Shown: one piece after another, positions 1 to 12,643 of the stretch
Numbering within the stretch: the first letter of the stretch is position 1
How the letters are laid out: each line of letters opens with the position of its first letter
NCBI GenBank assembly: GCA_018881555.1
Contig: JACAXG010000002.1
Location: 17,974,077 to 18,038,076 of the forward strand
Origin: Amblyornis subalaris
Taxonomy: Eukaryota > Chordata > Aves > Passeriformes > Ptilonorhynchidae
DNA: 64,000 nt
Direction of reading: 5' to 3'
The notes under the pieces: generated by a model
Told to the model about the DNA's origin: nothing
The model's input: the letters and a program-made list of their open reading frames with translations, nothing else
Database searches by the model: none
Made by a program: the position numbers and the translations under genes

Positions 1-3000
1 GTTTTTTTCTATGTGAAGTGGTCTATAGTTATACCAAACAGCATTAATATTTAGCATAGCATGGAAATAATTTCATTTGAGTATGTCCAATTTTCACTTG
101 AGTTTTTTATTTAAAGGATTTCTATTCATGCAGATCTTAAAATACCANGCAACATTGTCTGCAAACAGAGGCATGAAATGACTGTGGTGCTGAGATCCCT
201 GCAGTTCTCCAGTGAGGCTGAAGAACTTTCTCGCTGCCTTGCAGCAGGTCAGAGGAACTACTTCAGCTGCATTCTTCCGCTGCCATTTCCGTGATTGCTT
301 CCACCGTAGGAATGATAAAGTGATATTTCACATAACTTTGTTCTTTGGCAGTTCTTCACAGAGAACTTTGCTAAGCAGCAATGATCCATGTGAGCTCCAC
401 TTCAAGCACTGAGGGTGTCAAAGAGTGGGTACATGCCATCAGTTTTGGCCTCATTGTACGTGAAGAATTGATGAGTTTCATTTCAGGAATGTTAATTGAG
501 CCATTTGAGTTCAGGTATGAACTCTTTGCATAACTGCCTTTCATCGAGGGAGTGAATTCATGTGACCCTTGCCTGTCCCTCCTTGCTTGTGTTGTTTCAG
601 TTTTTCACCACAGCCCTGCTCCTAGTTTATTCCATAATCTAGATTATGGCCAAGGGCAAGACCTACATAAGCATATGGTGCACATTGCACGTTGCATTAT
701 CTGAAGTCATGAGGGTGTGATTAATGGGCTTAGGGTTTTAATTTGGCCTGTCTTACTCTCGTGTCTCTTTCCAGTGAGGTCGCAAAGCCTGACCAGTGAC
801 TGCAGCTATGGGGTGCGTGCACCAAGCGGTGAGGTGACACTAATTTCCTTGCAGTCCTGGGCAGCTGCTGGAGGTAAACCTCTGCTGCCAGGAGCAGGGC
901 TGAGTCTGCTTCAAACTGGCCAGCCTGGTTTAGATGGCAGTGTTTTGTCAGATCTGAGTGTCTCAGAGCAGCTTGGTTTCTGCCATCTGAGCTGCACTGG
1001 AGAGAATGGGTGATCCANTTCATGGGTCACATCAAATGGTGTTTCAGGTGTTGCTTGGCCNTGTGGAGTGGTGTAGGTGCCGCAGGTTTGTAACAGGGAG
1101 CCACTTCCAGTGTACTTTCTATGATGGGGTTCAACAGATGTGCAGGCCATGTCAGAGAAGAGCTCATGCAAGCTGGACCAGAAGTCTGATTTGCCTTGTG
1201 TATTGGTGATCTGGAATGCGAAGGTTGTAGCTTCATCATCAAATTTAGTGCATAAAATGGTTTCTTAGTGCAATACTGTCTAGGAAAGTGCAAGCTGTCC
1301 AGGAAAAAATATGATGGGTGCCTGTCCTGCACACACAGCAAGAGGCACTGGCTGACCTGGCAGCTTGCCATGCTCAACAAACAGGGGCTTTACCTGCTGT
1401 GTGGCACAGTGGGAGAGGATGAGTAGATCAAAGCAGCAGATGCAGAGGTTCCTGTATCCACACTATATTCAAACTGAGCATTTTATTCCAGACTAGGTTT
1501 GGTCTGGTCCTTTGGACCAAATGTCCCCACCACATGTGTGGNTTGAATCTGCCCAAAGGACTACTTGTTTCAAATATGTCAATCTCCATTAAAAGATGTG
1601 AAGGCATTTGGTGCATCCCTGGACCTGAATTTCCTGTTTAGTTTTTTCCAAAAGGAATTTCATTTGGGCCCAGCAGAGCCACCCTGTGAAGAAAGCCAGC
1701 TTGCAATATTAGGGATGGCTGGGCGGGTTGCTTCAGAACTGCTTCAGACCACCCACTCATGTGGACACAGCCAGGGTGATCCTAGCTGGAGGTTTAAGAA
1801 ACTCAGGTTTCCTTTGCATCTGTGGCACCAAAGGGTGCCACGTGGCTCATGGGAAGCCTCTGAACTTCAGACTGCCCCATCAGCTTCAAGTAGGATGATG
1901 TGAGCTCTCCAGGTGAAACCTGCTTCATCGCAGCTGTACACATCCTNGCTGTTGGGGTTCTTGTAAACACTGCATGTGTCTTGTGGTGGGAGATGGGAAC
2001 CTTCTGCTGCATTCACCTTGCATATTGTTGCCTTTGCTACTTTTGCGACAAACCCCACACTTCATTCATAAAATAATCTTGAACGTGCAGCAATGGGACT
2101 TGCTTGTCAGCCTTGATGGTATTTCAAAGACTTGTATTTACTTGTAATAAGGTATCTTAGAATGAAAAAGAGGCAAAGCTTCAGTTTACAGCCAGCTTGC
2201 TTAAGGTAGTGAAATTAATTTAGAGATACAAAAATTGAAGTTGTATCTCTTTTATCCATGGTGTGGTGTTCAAACAAACTAAATTAGAAGCTTTGTTTGT
2301 GGACTGATAGTCAGAATTCTACATTTTTATTTATCTTGGAAAGATTTAATAGTTTGTTTTTAGTAATAACAGTTCTGCTAATTTTTATGATAGACAGTCA
2401 AATGTTGTTGGCTTAGATATCTGTGTCCTTCAGAGCTGCTGTTTTTAATTTTTGGATTTGGAACAAACCCAGCATCCTAAGTTAAAAGCAAAACTTTTCT
2501 CAGCAGGTTGAGACAAAAAAGAAAGTGATTGTATCACCGAATATATGCACTTAACAGCCGAGGTTTTTGATTCCATGGTTACAACAACAAAACAAAAAAG
2601 CCTCACACATATAGCCAGTTGATGATTTTATTGTTCGAGTCAGTTGGCCTTTCTTAAAATGAATTTTAATGGACAAGAAAGAAAGAATGTATTGCTGTAC
2701 TTGTGCAACTGAAGTTTATGAAATAGGATTGGAAAAATACACAGAATAATTGGGCACATCCTGTACTTAGTGAATCACCAGGCTAGTGCAATAAACATTG
2801 CTGCGTTTGGGAATTTTGATCTATACCCTGCTTTTGCCAAGAACAATGGGAATTGCTTGGGATCACAGGCTACCTGAACTATGTCTTGTGCAAAGTTGTG
2901 NTTTTTATTTGGGTATTTCATGTTCTGAGGTAATTTTTGGTTTCATAAAATAGGTGTTAGTCCAGTTCTGTGACACCTTAGACTGACTCGGTGGAACCTA

Positions 3001-5736
3001 GGAGACAAACCAGGAGCTGTATGTGGCAGGACCTCTGCAGACATTGATATTGGTAAAGGAAAAAAATTCCTGAGCAGCAAACTGTGCAGTCTAGCCAACA
3101 TCTTCCTTCGGAGAAAGTCTTTTGTCTGCAAAAGTAAAAACAAAAGCTACAAACATTTGATAGTTTCAATCTTGTTTGCCAGATAAGAGGGCTAAACCTG
3201 TGAACATGTTTAAGAAATTACCAAGTTTCCAGAAAACAGGCTGTTACTTAAGGGGCATGAGAACCATTATGAAGCCGGAAACAAATACAACATCCAGATC
3301 TGCTCTTGAATACACACATGGCTCTTGCAAATTATGAGAGCTGCACATGCACGGGCTTAATGGAATCCTGATGGAAACCATCCAGGGCTGGAGTCTGGCT
3401 CCTGGTGAAATTAGGACTGCTGTCTGGCTAGGACTGAAGTTCAGGTCTCAGGCAAACTGATGGAGATGTTTTCTTCCCTCAAGGAAATATGTGTTTAGTC
3501 GTCAGCCAGAAAGACAGGATGGCGTGTATGCAAGGCTTTTGTAGCCTTGCTTAGTGTGAGCTCTGGATTTCTTCCATCTTCTTTACTTACCCAAAACATG
3601 ATCGTCCTTTTAAGGAGAAACTTTACTGTTTTTCCCGGTAGCAGAGGGAGCATACACTGAACACTGTGCTCCCATTGTTTCACCCTGTGAGAACAACTGC
3701 CATCCAGGAGGTACAAACATCCTGCATTTCTGATACCATCGAGCTGAATGGCAGAATTTATGTTTTCAGCCAAACCAACCAGTAGTTTTGTCGAGCGTCT
3801 GCAAATATGCATTGATAAGTCCTCAAAGGGTCTTTTACAGTTCTGCTCCGTCTGAGGAACAAGAGCCAAGGAAGTAGGAATAGGCTGGAAAAGTCTCACT
3901 AGCCCCAGAGTAGCATTTCTGTTCGAAGTAGTGGGACAGACAGAAAGAAATGGTATTACTGAAATTTCTGTGTTAGCACAATTTATGGATGTTAAACTTT
4001 AAAAAACATAGCCTTTTTTGTTAAAGATGTAGCTTCTCTAGGGGGAAGAGGGAAATGGATTCAACCAGCAGAAAGCGTCCGCTGGTCTTCTCGCCCTCCT
4101 GGATAAAGACCATTAAAGGTTCAGGACGTTCCTGGGGGGGGAGGGGAATCAATTTTCTGCACTCCTCAGTTCAATGCAGATGCAGCTGTGGCCGTTCAGT
4201 AAGTGACTCACTCTGTGGCCATCTTTTTAATGATGAAACTATTATGTTGTACATCACCCATTCAGATGTTTTGGTTTCTAATTCTCTACCCCTGGCTCCC
4301 AGAAATATGAATAATGACACTTTTACTGGAGAGGTGGAAATGCTCCCTGGGACACACCACCAGGGTAGGACATGCTGTTGGCTGATGCCATGGATAGTAT
4401 TAAGGATCCCGGAGCATAATTGGCTTGAACTTTTGCTCACCCCTAGACTTAAATCCAAAGCTTTTTTATCAAGTTCAGATAAGGTCCCTACCTCTGTTTG
4501 ACTCCCCTTAGAGCTCTGTCCTTCTGTGTAGTTTCTGGTGGTGTCTCCTTCATTCTGTTTGGGGTTTCAGGTGGGAATGCCAGTGTGTTGTGGATGCAAT
4601 AGTTGAACCCTGGCCTACAAAACCCAGCTAGCTCAGATGATAAGGAAAGGCAGCTTATTACTCCAAGAGCTGCGTTTCCCACATCAGGTAGATTTGCATC
4701 AGGCAATTGCACGAATCAGATGTTGATCTTCATTACTAAGAAATACAGCAAGGAAAATATCATTTCTGAAAGTCTTTCTACTGTACAAAGATCCAGATGT
4801 ATAGCTCTGTGCACAGCAAACGGGACTCNTATGTATTTTATTAATGTAAGTGTAATGTAATTATTCTCTTGTCCATCTGGCAGGTGGTGTTTTCATTAAG
4901 AAGTGAATAATCTAAGCTATAGGCTCTGTAGAGGGGGATGAGTATGGAGGAGATTCAGGTCATCTGCTGTGGGACCATAAATAGAAGCTAACGAGGGAGC
5001 CCTTGCTGTCCTTGTCCACTAAAACTGAAAATCTGTTGCTTTTATTTTTCCTTTAGCAGACTGCTTGCAGGCTTAGAAGCTGGTCTATTAGTGAAAACTT
5101 CTCACCATCATGCGGTTTAATTCCTCATTTATGGTAGTGGCTGGAGGCACAGTGTGAAAAAATAGGTGTTATATAAGAGAAAAAAAATTAAGTCCTTATG
5201 TAAACCACTATACATAGGAAGATAAGATTGAAATCACACTTGTGGAGGTGCCTGGTGTGTCTTTGGGTGTGACGTACTGGTTGGNAAAGAAACTTAGGTT
5301 ACTTAAAGGTCTTTATTCATGTAGAAGGTCCTGATTAAACAAAACACACACAGAAGAGCAACAAGCCTGAACTGTCCTCCAAAAAACAGTTTTGAGAAGA
5401 CTGGTGTGTGTAGCTTTCTAAAGGAAATCTGGTTGCTCTCTGACCATCTGTGTGGCATCTTCTGTTTTCCAGACAAAGTTTTCTGATGTCCACATGGAAA
5501 CGGGAGCAATTTCCTCTTTCCATGTCCTAGCAAGACTTTTCTTGGCACAGCAACAGGCCTAGTTTGAGTTTTGCCCTGGAAAGATATAAATATCCTGGCC
5601 CTGTCCCAGGAACATTCAAGCAAGGATTAGGTTTTATCTGGTAACATTCAGGGAAACCTATCAGGTTGACCAGGCCGGGAGGGGTTTTCATTTAGGAAAA
5701 CTTGTAAGTAAAGAAGAAAACTGAGCTTTAAAAAAA

Positions 5737-5750
5737 TTATTATTATTATT
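5737..5750. repeat. TTA trinucleotide repeat
   Basis: Between a short A run and a T run there are about 4.7 TTA units in the long intron. This is a minor microsatellite. Confidence 0.65.
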
Positions 5751-8700
5751 TTTAGTCTATAATTTTAAATTTCAGAAGGGGATGCTGAAATGATGCTGAG
5801 CATCATTCCTTCATGTATGGTGTAGGCATCACCAGGCAGAAGGTTAGAGATTGTCGCTGCCCTTTTGCAAAGGCGCAGATTTCCATTCCGACAGGCTCGT
5901 TCTTTCACAGAGGATCCTGCCTATTTTCCTTCCCNGTAAAACTCAGGTTCTGTTGCTGTTCAGCCAGGGTGGAACATGGAGGCTGTCGCACCACCACTTC
6001 CAAGGAAACACCTCTGAGGGTGTTCATTACCCTGGCTGGAGATAATGGGAAACTGAAAACAAACCTGAGCAACAGCTCCTTGAAAACAGCTTTAGAGGCT
6101 GGGTGCCAGCCTGTTTAGCACTGTCTGGAGGTGCTAGTGTGTCTCTTCTCATTAAGGGTGCAGCTGAGCCTCTTTCTTTTGTGTGGGTACTGAGAATACT
6201 TGAAAGGAGATGTTTAACTACTGCACAACTTACTCGGTACAAGGAGCAATGGGAGTAGGGACAAGAAATACAGCATCCCAGGCAAATGGTGAGCTTGAGC
6301 TTTGCCAGGCTATAATAAAGCAGGGGTGAACCTTTGCCAGACATGCTTTTTTCTCTCTATTTAAAGATGGTATTTATCCCCCCGACTTCATAGAGTGTTA
6401 TCTGGAAAGGCTCGCTGTGCAGATCAGTCTTTACCCTAAGCCTCCTTTGATACACTCTGCGTGGGGGGGGTTTCCTTGTTTTCTGCTGGAGCCAATGATC
6501 TCGATGTTTTGTGGTTTCAAGTGAGAATTCGCTTCTCTGAATGCATCAAGCCTCAGTCATTTGTATGTGTGTGTGAAGGTCAGTGGGCTTGTCAGATACC
6601 CGATTGTAAATCCTGTCACTAAATCAATTTCTTTTAATTAAAAAAATGTGCTGCTCTTCAGAAGAAGTGCACCCTTTCATCTGGACAAAACCCATTATAT
6701 CCCAACACAAATATGATAGCCATAAGCTTTCTGCTAGTCTCACGTTGGCTGCTTGTCTCAGCTGGTACATTGGAGGTTTGGAAATCTTGGTGGTCAGAGA
6801 GGGTCTGTGTTTTCCTTCCTCTAAAGGAAATTACTGTTGTTATTACTTTGACATCACGTAACTTTGCAGCCTCAGAAGCAGAAAAAGTTAATATCAGAAA
6901 ACAGGTAGCCGCGCCAACAGGTGAGAGACATTCAAGCCCCGTCCTTGCTCCCCATGGCGCCTGCACCAGAAACACCGAGAAGGCTGTCACAAAGGCTAAG
7001 AGCAGGACAGGATTTCACATTCATATAGTAATTCCCTTGGGGTTATACTCTGAGATGACTTAATGACTTCGTGTATACCCCGTCTCGAAGATAAGCAGGC
7101 ATAATTCATTGCAGGCAGGTCATTCATCCTTTGAGATAACCAGCAACTACACNCCATAGGGAGCAGGGAGATAAAGATACTATACATCAGCAGCTGTAGT
7201 TCAAGGTTTCAACCTTTCCACCTCCTTCTGTGACCCAGAAGTCATTTGCAGTTGATAATTCAGTCATTTGCTTTCTTTAGAGAGAAATATGCTGGCAGTG
7301 GTTGGCTGAGGTGAGCGCATTTTCCATTCTGCCCATGCCTTTCAGCACAGCCACAGCATAGCTCTACCTGGAAGTAGGCATCCTTGTGTCGCTTAGAGGC
7401 TTTAGGGCTCTGTTAAATGCGGTTTTGAAAACTTACTGTAAATTCATTCAAGCTTTTCTGTAGTTATTTAAATGGTGACTGTTGTTCACCTCTTGCTTGG
7501 GATGCTTGCACGTTGTTAATTTTTAGTTTCAGTGCAAGCGAAGCTTTTAGGGGTCCAGTTTATGTCTTAGGTCCAAACTGAGGCACAAAGAGAGAGTGTG
7601 TATATAACATGGTATGTTGTATCTGTTGATTTTCTTGTAAAAAGAAATTTACTTTCAGTATCAGCAGGTACATTTTAAAATTGAACAAGTCCCACAAAAC
7701 CTTGCTGCTCCTAAGCCAACAAATATTAGGATCAAACACATGACATGACTTCTCCCTAGTTAATATTCCCTCCTCCAAAAATCCGTGGTCCGTAAACAGC
7801 AATCTACATCTTGAGATCCCTTGCATTGCAAAGATAAATGATTGTCTCAGTGAGTACTTTATGCTGACTAGCTCTCAGTAAAACATTTTTATCTTGTCTG
7901 CGTGCAGAGCAAAAGAAATAACAAATACTTTGATATNGTCATATGATGGCCACGATGTGATTCACAGTCTGTGATGTTGCTTTATTTAAGGAGGAGGGGC
8001 GGGAGAGAAGGAAAAGTCTATTTTTGTTTGTTTGTTTTCTAATTACTTAGGTGGTTTTTTCTTTGACTCAGCAACTCTGAAGAGTACATACTGTACTACA
8101 GTAACCAGCAGTCAGGGCTAGGAAGTGGAATGATGGTGATAATAGAAGTAAATATCCTGCATTCTCAAAGGGATTAGGGGGAGATGGAGGAATTAGTCTC
8201 GTTATGGTTTGGTGTGGTGTCACAATCCCTCTGTGCATCAGTGCTATCCTGTGTGTAATCTTCAGATCTGTATTTCTCAAGAGAAGTACTGAAAACAAAC
8301 AAGTAATCAGAATAGTTTTATTTTCACTTTTTTTTATTTTTCATTTATGAAACCCATGTGTTTAGATGATGGAAGAATTCAGCTTGCACAAGAAACCATG
8401 CTGCAAAGAAAAAGAAGGAGTCTTGTTTTCACTTGAGAAATATGGTACTTATGGCCTGTTTGGAGTGTGTCTTAAGAACGGAGAAGAGAGTGGTTTTGAC
8501 TGACGTGAAATAATTTGATAATTGCCATGAAAAAGTTGATTGACATGGAAAACTCCATACCTTGTGATGCTTTCCTGTCAGTCTGCATACTGCACAGCAA
8601 GAATTGTACTCATCATGGCACAGCTTCCCTTGGTCCTCTCATTCAAAATGGTTTGAATCCCAGCTTCCAAGGTGAGCCCTTACTACTTTTAAAGGTGTTA

Positions 8701-10080
8701 AATTACATTTGGGATTTCGCATAAAGCAAACACTCAAGGCTGTAATGGATTGCAAGCAGTTCCATCTGCCAGGGGAAGAAGTGCAGCCTGTGGACTGCTC
8801 TGTGCAGGAAAGGATGCTTGGTAACGCACTTGTCACGTTCATGTTCTGTGTCAGCCTGCTCCGTTGATGCAGGACATTCACGTGTCAGGGTATGTTTAAT
8901 ACGAGACTTTCTGGCTCCTTAGGGGAACAGCCTCACTTTAGTGAGAGCTGTTCGTTAGGGCTAGTTGGGTGTAAATTTTTAGCAGGATGTGAATTTTAAG
9001 CAGGATATCCAGGCAGAAGAGCTGGTGTTGATGGTCACCGGGGAGAAAATTCCAGAGACAGTCTTTCAAAGATGCATGGCCTCTCAAGAACTGGGAATTG
9101 AAAACTACTTTTTACTCTATCTCACAGGCTAAAAGCCCTGCAAAGTGCATTCTTCCCCTTTGCAATATGCTCTTCTGAGAAGTTGCAAGTGATGAGGAAG
9201 CTTTGTGGAAAGAGAGTGGGCTTCTTGCACAGGTAGCAGCTCCTATCTAGTTCCTTTCCAGAGGCTGCTGTTACAGATTTTCACTGCTTTATTCCTAGTT
9301 CCTGCTTCTGGTGTTCATCACAGTACTGAAAAACCTAAATATGCGCTCTTTCGGCCTTTGATTATGTGTAAAAAACCATGTCCATTTTAAAGCCTGTTCT
9401 TTTACTAGAGGGGGTGACCTGAGGATGGCATTCTCTTGTGAAGAAGCAGGACTTCACCCTTGCTGTTGATGGCCTGCCCTCCTTCTCTGTTCCTTACCAT
9501 ATTTTTTTCAGTTCTCTGTGATTGTAATTGTACTAAATACATTTGATAATGCAGAAGTGACCTATTCTGTGCACATTTCAGCTGATTCTGCAGTTGCCTG
9601 TAGGGTTTCCTATCAATGTTCTTCAGCTGCACTTTGGCTTACAGAGGCCTGATAAGTTAAGCATGGCCAGCAGAATCTATTTGAGGCAAGGAAAGTTCCA
9701 GGTAATGGAGGAGGATGAGCCATACAGGTGAGAATGCATTGGACCGAGTGTTAGCAAGGCAATCTGGAGGTCTGTGGAACAGATTGGGAGGACTCGAATA
9801 GATGTCATTAAACACATTAAACTGTTGGAGGCCCTTTGTACAAGTTTGTTAATATCCAGTGACATGGCCAGATATTGTGCCCCTGTAGGCTCAGCAGTTA
9901 ATGTATGGTACCTCTGGCATCTGCAGTACCTACTGAACTATAAAAAAAATAGATGAGCTGGGACCCATTACCATAAACACTGTCTGCAGCACTAACCCTG
10001 GTAACAGATTGTTCTGTGCCTCATTAAAAAGGAGATAGCACTGTCAGAGGAGTCAGGGCTTCATTTTGCCATGTTTGCTA

Positions 10081-10320
10081 CATAATCAGTTAATTTTGCT
10101 TAATAGTGCATTGCGTCGCAGATGTGCAAAAGGGCAGAGCCGCTTCCTTTTCTGCATAAAACCTCCGCTCCGGTGCAGCTGCAATTTTAACACAGTGCGT
10201 TACAGCCGGCGAGCTGACCTTAGTCACTGTCCCTGCCTTACCCCNGTCCTGGGTTCTCCCAGCAGCCTTCTGGACAAGCGGCGAGCTTGTACAAGTTCAA
10301 GAGACAAGTTCCTCGGACGA
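10081..10320. promoter_or_regulatory. CpG-dense pocket in the long intron
   Basis: By hand count this 240-bp segment has 12 CpG, about 52% G+C and an observed/expected CpG ratio near 0.76, while neighbouring intron is strongly CpG-depleted. It begins with AT-rich sites (AATCAGTTAATTTTGC) and continues into GCGTCGCAGATG and CCTCCGCTCCGGTGCAGCTG. This composition is typical of an enhancer or minor promoter kept unmethylated; function is inference. Confidence 0.4.
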
Positions 10321-12027
10321 GAAGTTAGACACAGATGTGTATGAGAGTGGTCAGTCAATGTCTGTTGTGCTTGTTCTTTTTTTTTTCAAGCTTATATAAG
10401 GCACTGTCAAGGACTTCCACACATTTCATTGGAAAGTACTTTAGTGCCTGTCTTTCATCTAAGCATTACTTAGAATGTGAAAGTTAGTATTACCGATTTC
10501 CAACGAGGTGAATCCAAATATGTCTATCTTAACGTCGATCTTTACATTTTACTTTCCTTTGAGTGCAGCTTTTGGGAAGATAATTAACAAGTCAAATACA
10601 GTAAGACAAAATANGTGGAGAAGCCAAGTTTAGACGCCTGTGTAGGGAAAGATTATTAAACATAACAATTCAAGGCTTTAGGAGATCAGTGTATTACACG
10701 GCATATCCAACAATTAGTGCTAATCGTATACTGCTTAAATTTGAGTGAAACTGGGTACGTGTAAACGGTTTTCTTCAGATGAAAATTAATACATTCAAAA
10801 TAAGTAAGTATATTCTGTACTCACGTATCCCAGTCTGAGAGTATTATAAGAATATAAATATAACTGAGTTTATAAACTCTGTAGTGTGGTTTGAACATCT
10901 TGATTTAAAAAAAGAAACCTGCAAAAAGTAATACTAGATGTCTGAAGGGCTCTTGTTTAAAAGAATAGGTAGACATGTAATTAAATTCATCTGTCTTCAG
11001 AAAAGCAGGCAAGCACCTACTTAAATCTAAATGAGCATAAGTTGTGTTTACTTCAAGAAATACTTAAGTATGTTTGTAGTTAACCATCCACATAAAAGAT
11101 TTTCCCCAATAAAGACTTGCACACACACAAAAGGAGGAAGGTGTTTCAAAACCTAGGTATGATTATAGGTGTAAGCAATGGGTTTGATTTTAGAAGAACC
11201 TGAAGGAAGTAAGTGCATGAATCTAATTGAAATTCTATGAGTCTGGAGCATCTAATTGTCTTGGGTCCCTCTGAAAGCTCGGACCTCTTTTAAATGCTAA
11301 GAACTGAGGGAGGTGCTGGCCCTTACAAACTGATTTCACATTAGCACACTGACACCTTGCTGGATGTTTCTCCCNAGATGCTCGGTGTGAGAATGGAACC
11401 TTCTGCATATGATTTCTCTAGTATTGCCAAATGTGCGTCACTTTGAATGTTTTTGAACTGAAAACCCACATCAAAATGCCAGTGTGTTTACAAACTTCAC
11501 TGTTTATCACCCAGGAGATTTGCAGAAGATAAAGTGTGGGGTGGGGGGATGATGGTTCAATTGCAGTGCTATGAAGTGACAAGCAGAACTACTTGGAAGC
11601 TAGCAGGTCTAGGTGAGAATTTTAATTCATAGGTGCCTGACTTGGCTCCCTACCTTAGTCCAGGCATCCTACGTAGGAAGACTAGACCTAAATTTTGGAC
11701 TGTGCTCTTTCTCTGCTTTTGAAAGATGAACCAAAACTTTTCAAAAATGCCCTTGAATTTGCGGTGCTTGGTTGAATTCATCTGAAGCCGTGGCTATAAC
11801 TTCTCAAGGGGTGCTCTCATGCTCACTGAGGCACAATGCAGAGCACAGAGAGGAGCACTGCTTGTGACAGACACATTGCCCACAGTGTGGTGTAAGCCGA
11901 CCCTGAGAAGGTCTTTGGTTGTCCTGGTGCTCCCTCCTGTTCCAGGGCTTCCCTTTCTCTACCACCATCAGTTCTTCTGCTGTTCAGCAGGCCAGTTCAG
12001 AGAGCTGATCTGGCCAAAATCTGTCAT

Positions 12028-12057
12028 GAAGAAGAAGAAGAAGAAGAAGAAGAAGAA
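12028..12057. repeat. (GAA)10 microsatellite
   Basis: Ten perfect GAA units in the long intron, 23.7 kb upstream of the coding exon. GAA/TTC is the purine-pyrimidine repeat class that can form triplex DNA when expanded (as in frataxin intron 1); ten units is in the unexpanded range. The lysine run seen in translation here is a by-product of the repeat. Confidence 0.95.
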
Positions 12058-12597
12058 AGAAGAGACAAGAGGACTCTGGGAGCCGTGTTCGGGGCAGTGC
12101 TACCCAACATGAGCCTGCACTCACATCGTGGTGGTGAAGCTGTGTGTAGGCAGGCAGCTCTCTCAACAGAGGAGCTACTAAGGGTGGAAAATGATACACT
12201 AGGAGAAAAGGAGGGGTATTTTTATGTTGGACTGGTTACCCCCTCATGCAACCACCAAAGCATCTCCAGAAAATCTGGGGGCTGGTTCAGGGGCAGGCAA
12301 GGGCAGGAGGTCTGTGCTTCACAGCTGTAACCATGGAGTTGCCATGCTGCTGTTAACAGATGCGTTGGGACATGAAGATAAATGCCTTTAAAGAGAAAGA
12401 AGGTTTGGGGGTGACTGGGGTTAGCTCTTAGGACAGTGAGCCAGAAGTCTTGTTGCTGCACTGTGCCTGGCAAGGCCAGCTCTGATGCTTGAAGCTGTGT
12501 GGCCATGGACAGGCAGTGGTGCATGCTACTTCCAAATTGCAGGTTGTTCAAATCCAATGGTCTTGCGTAATGGGGGCTACAGGATCTCTGGGATGCT

Positions 12598-12643
12598 ATT
12601 TTATTTTATTTTATGTTTTATTTTATTTTATTTTATTTTTTAT
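12598..12643. repeat. (ATTTT)n pentanucleotide repeat
   Basis: About nine ATTTT units with one interruption (ATGTTTT). In mammals expanded pentanucleotides of this class in introns cause disease, but this copy is short. It probably marks a polymorphic site. Confidence 0.9.

Noticed and set aside
11819..12112. Open frame with a poly-lysine run
   Set aside because: The lysines are the translation of the (GAA)10 microsatellite.
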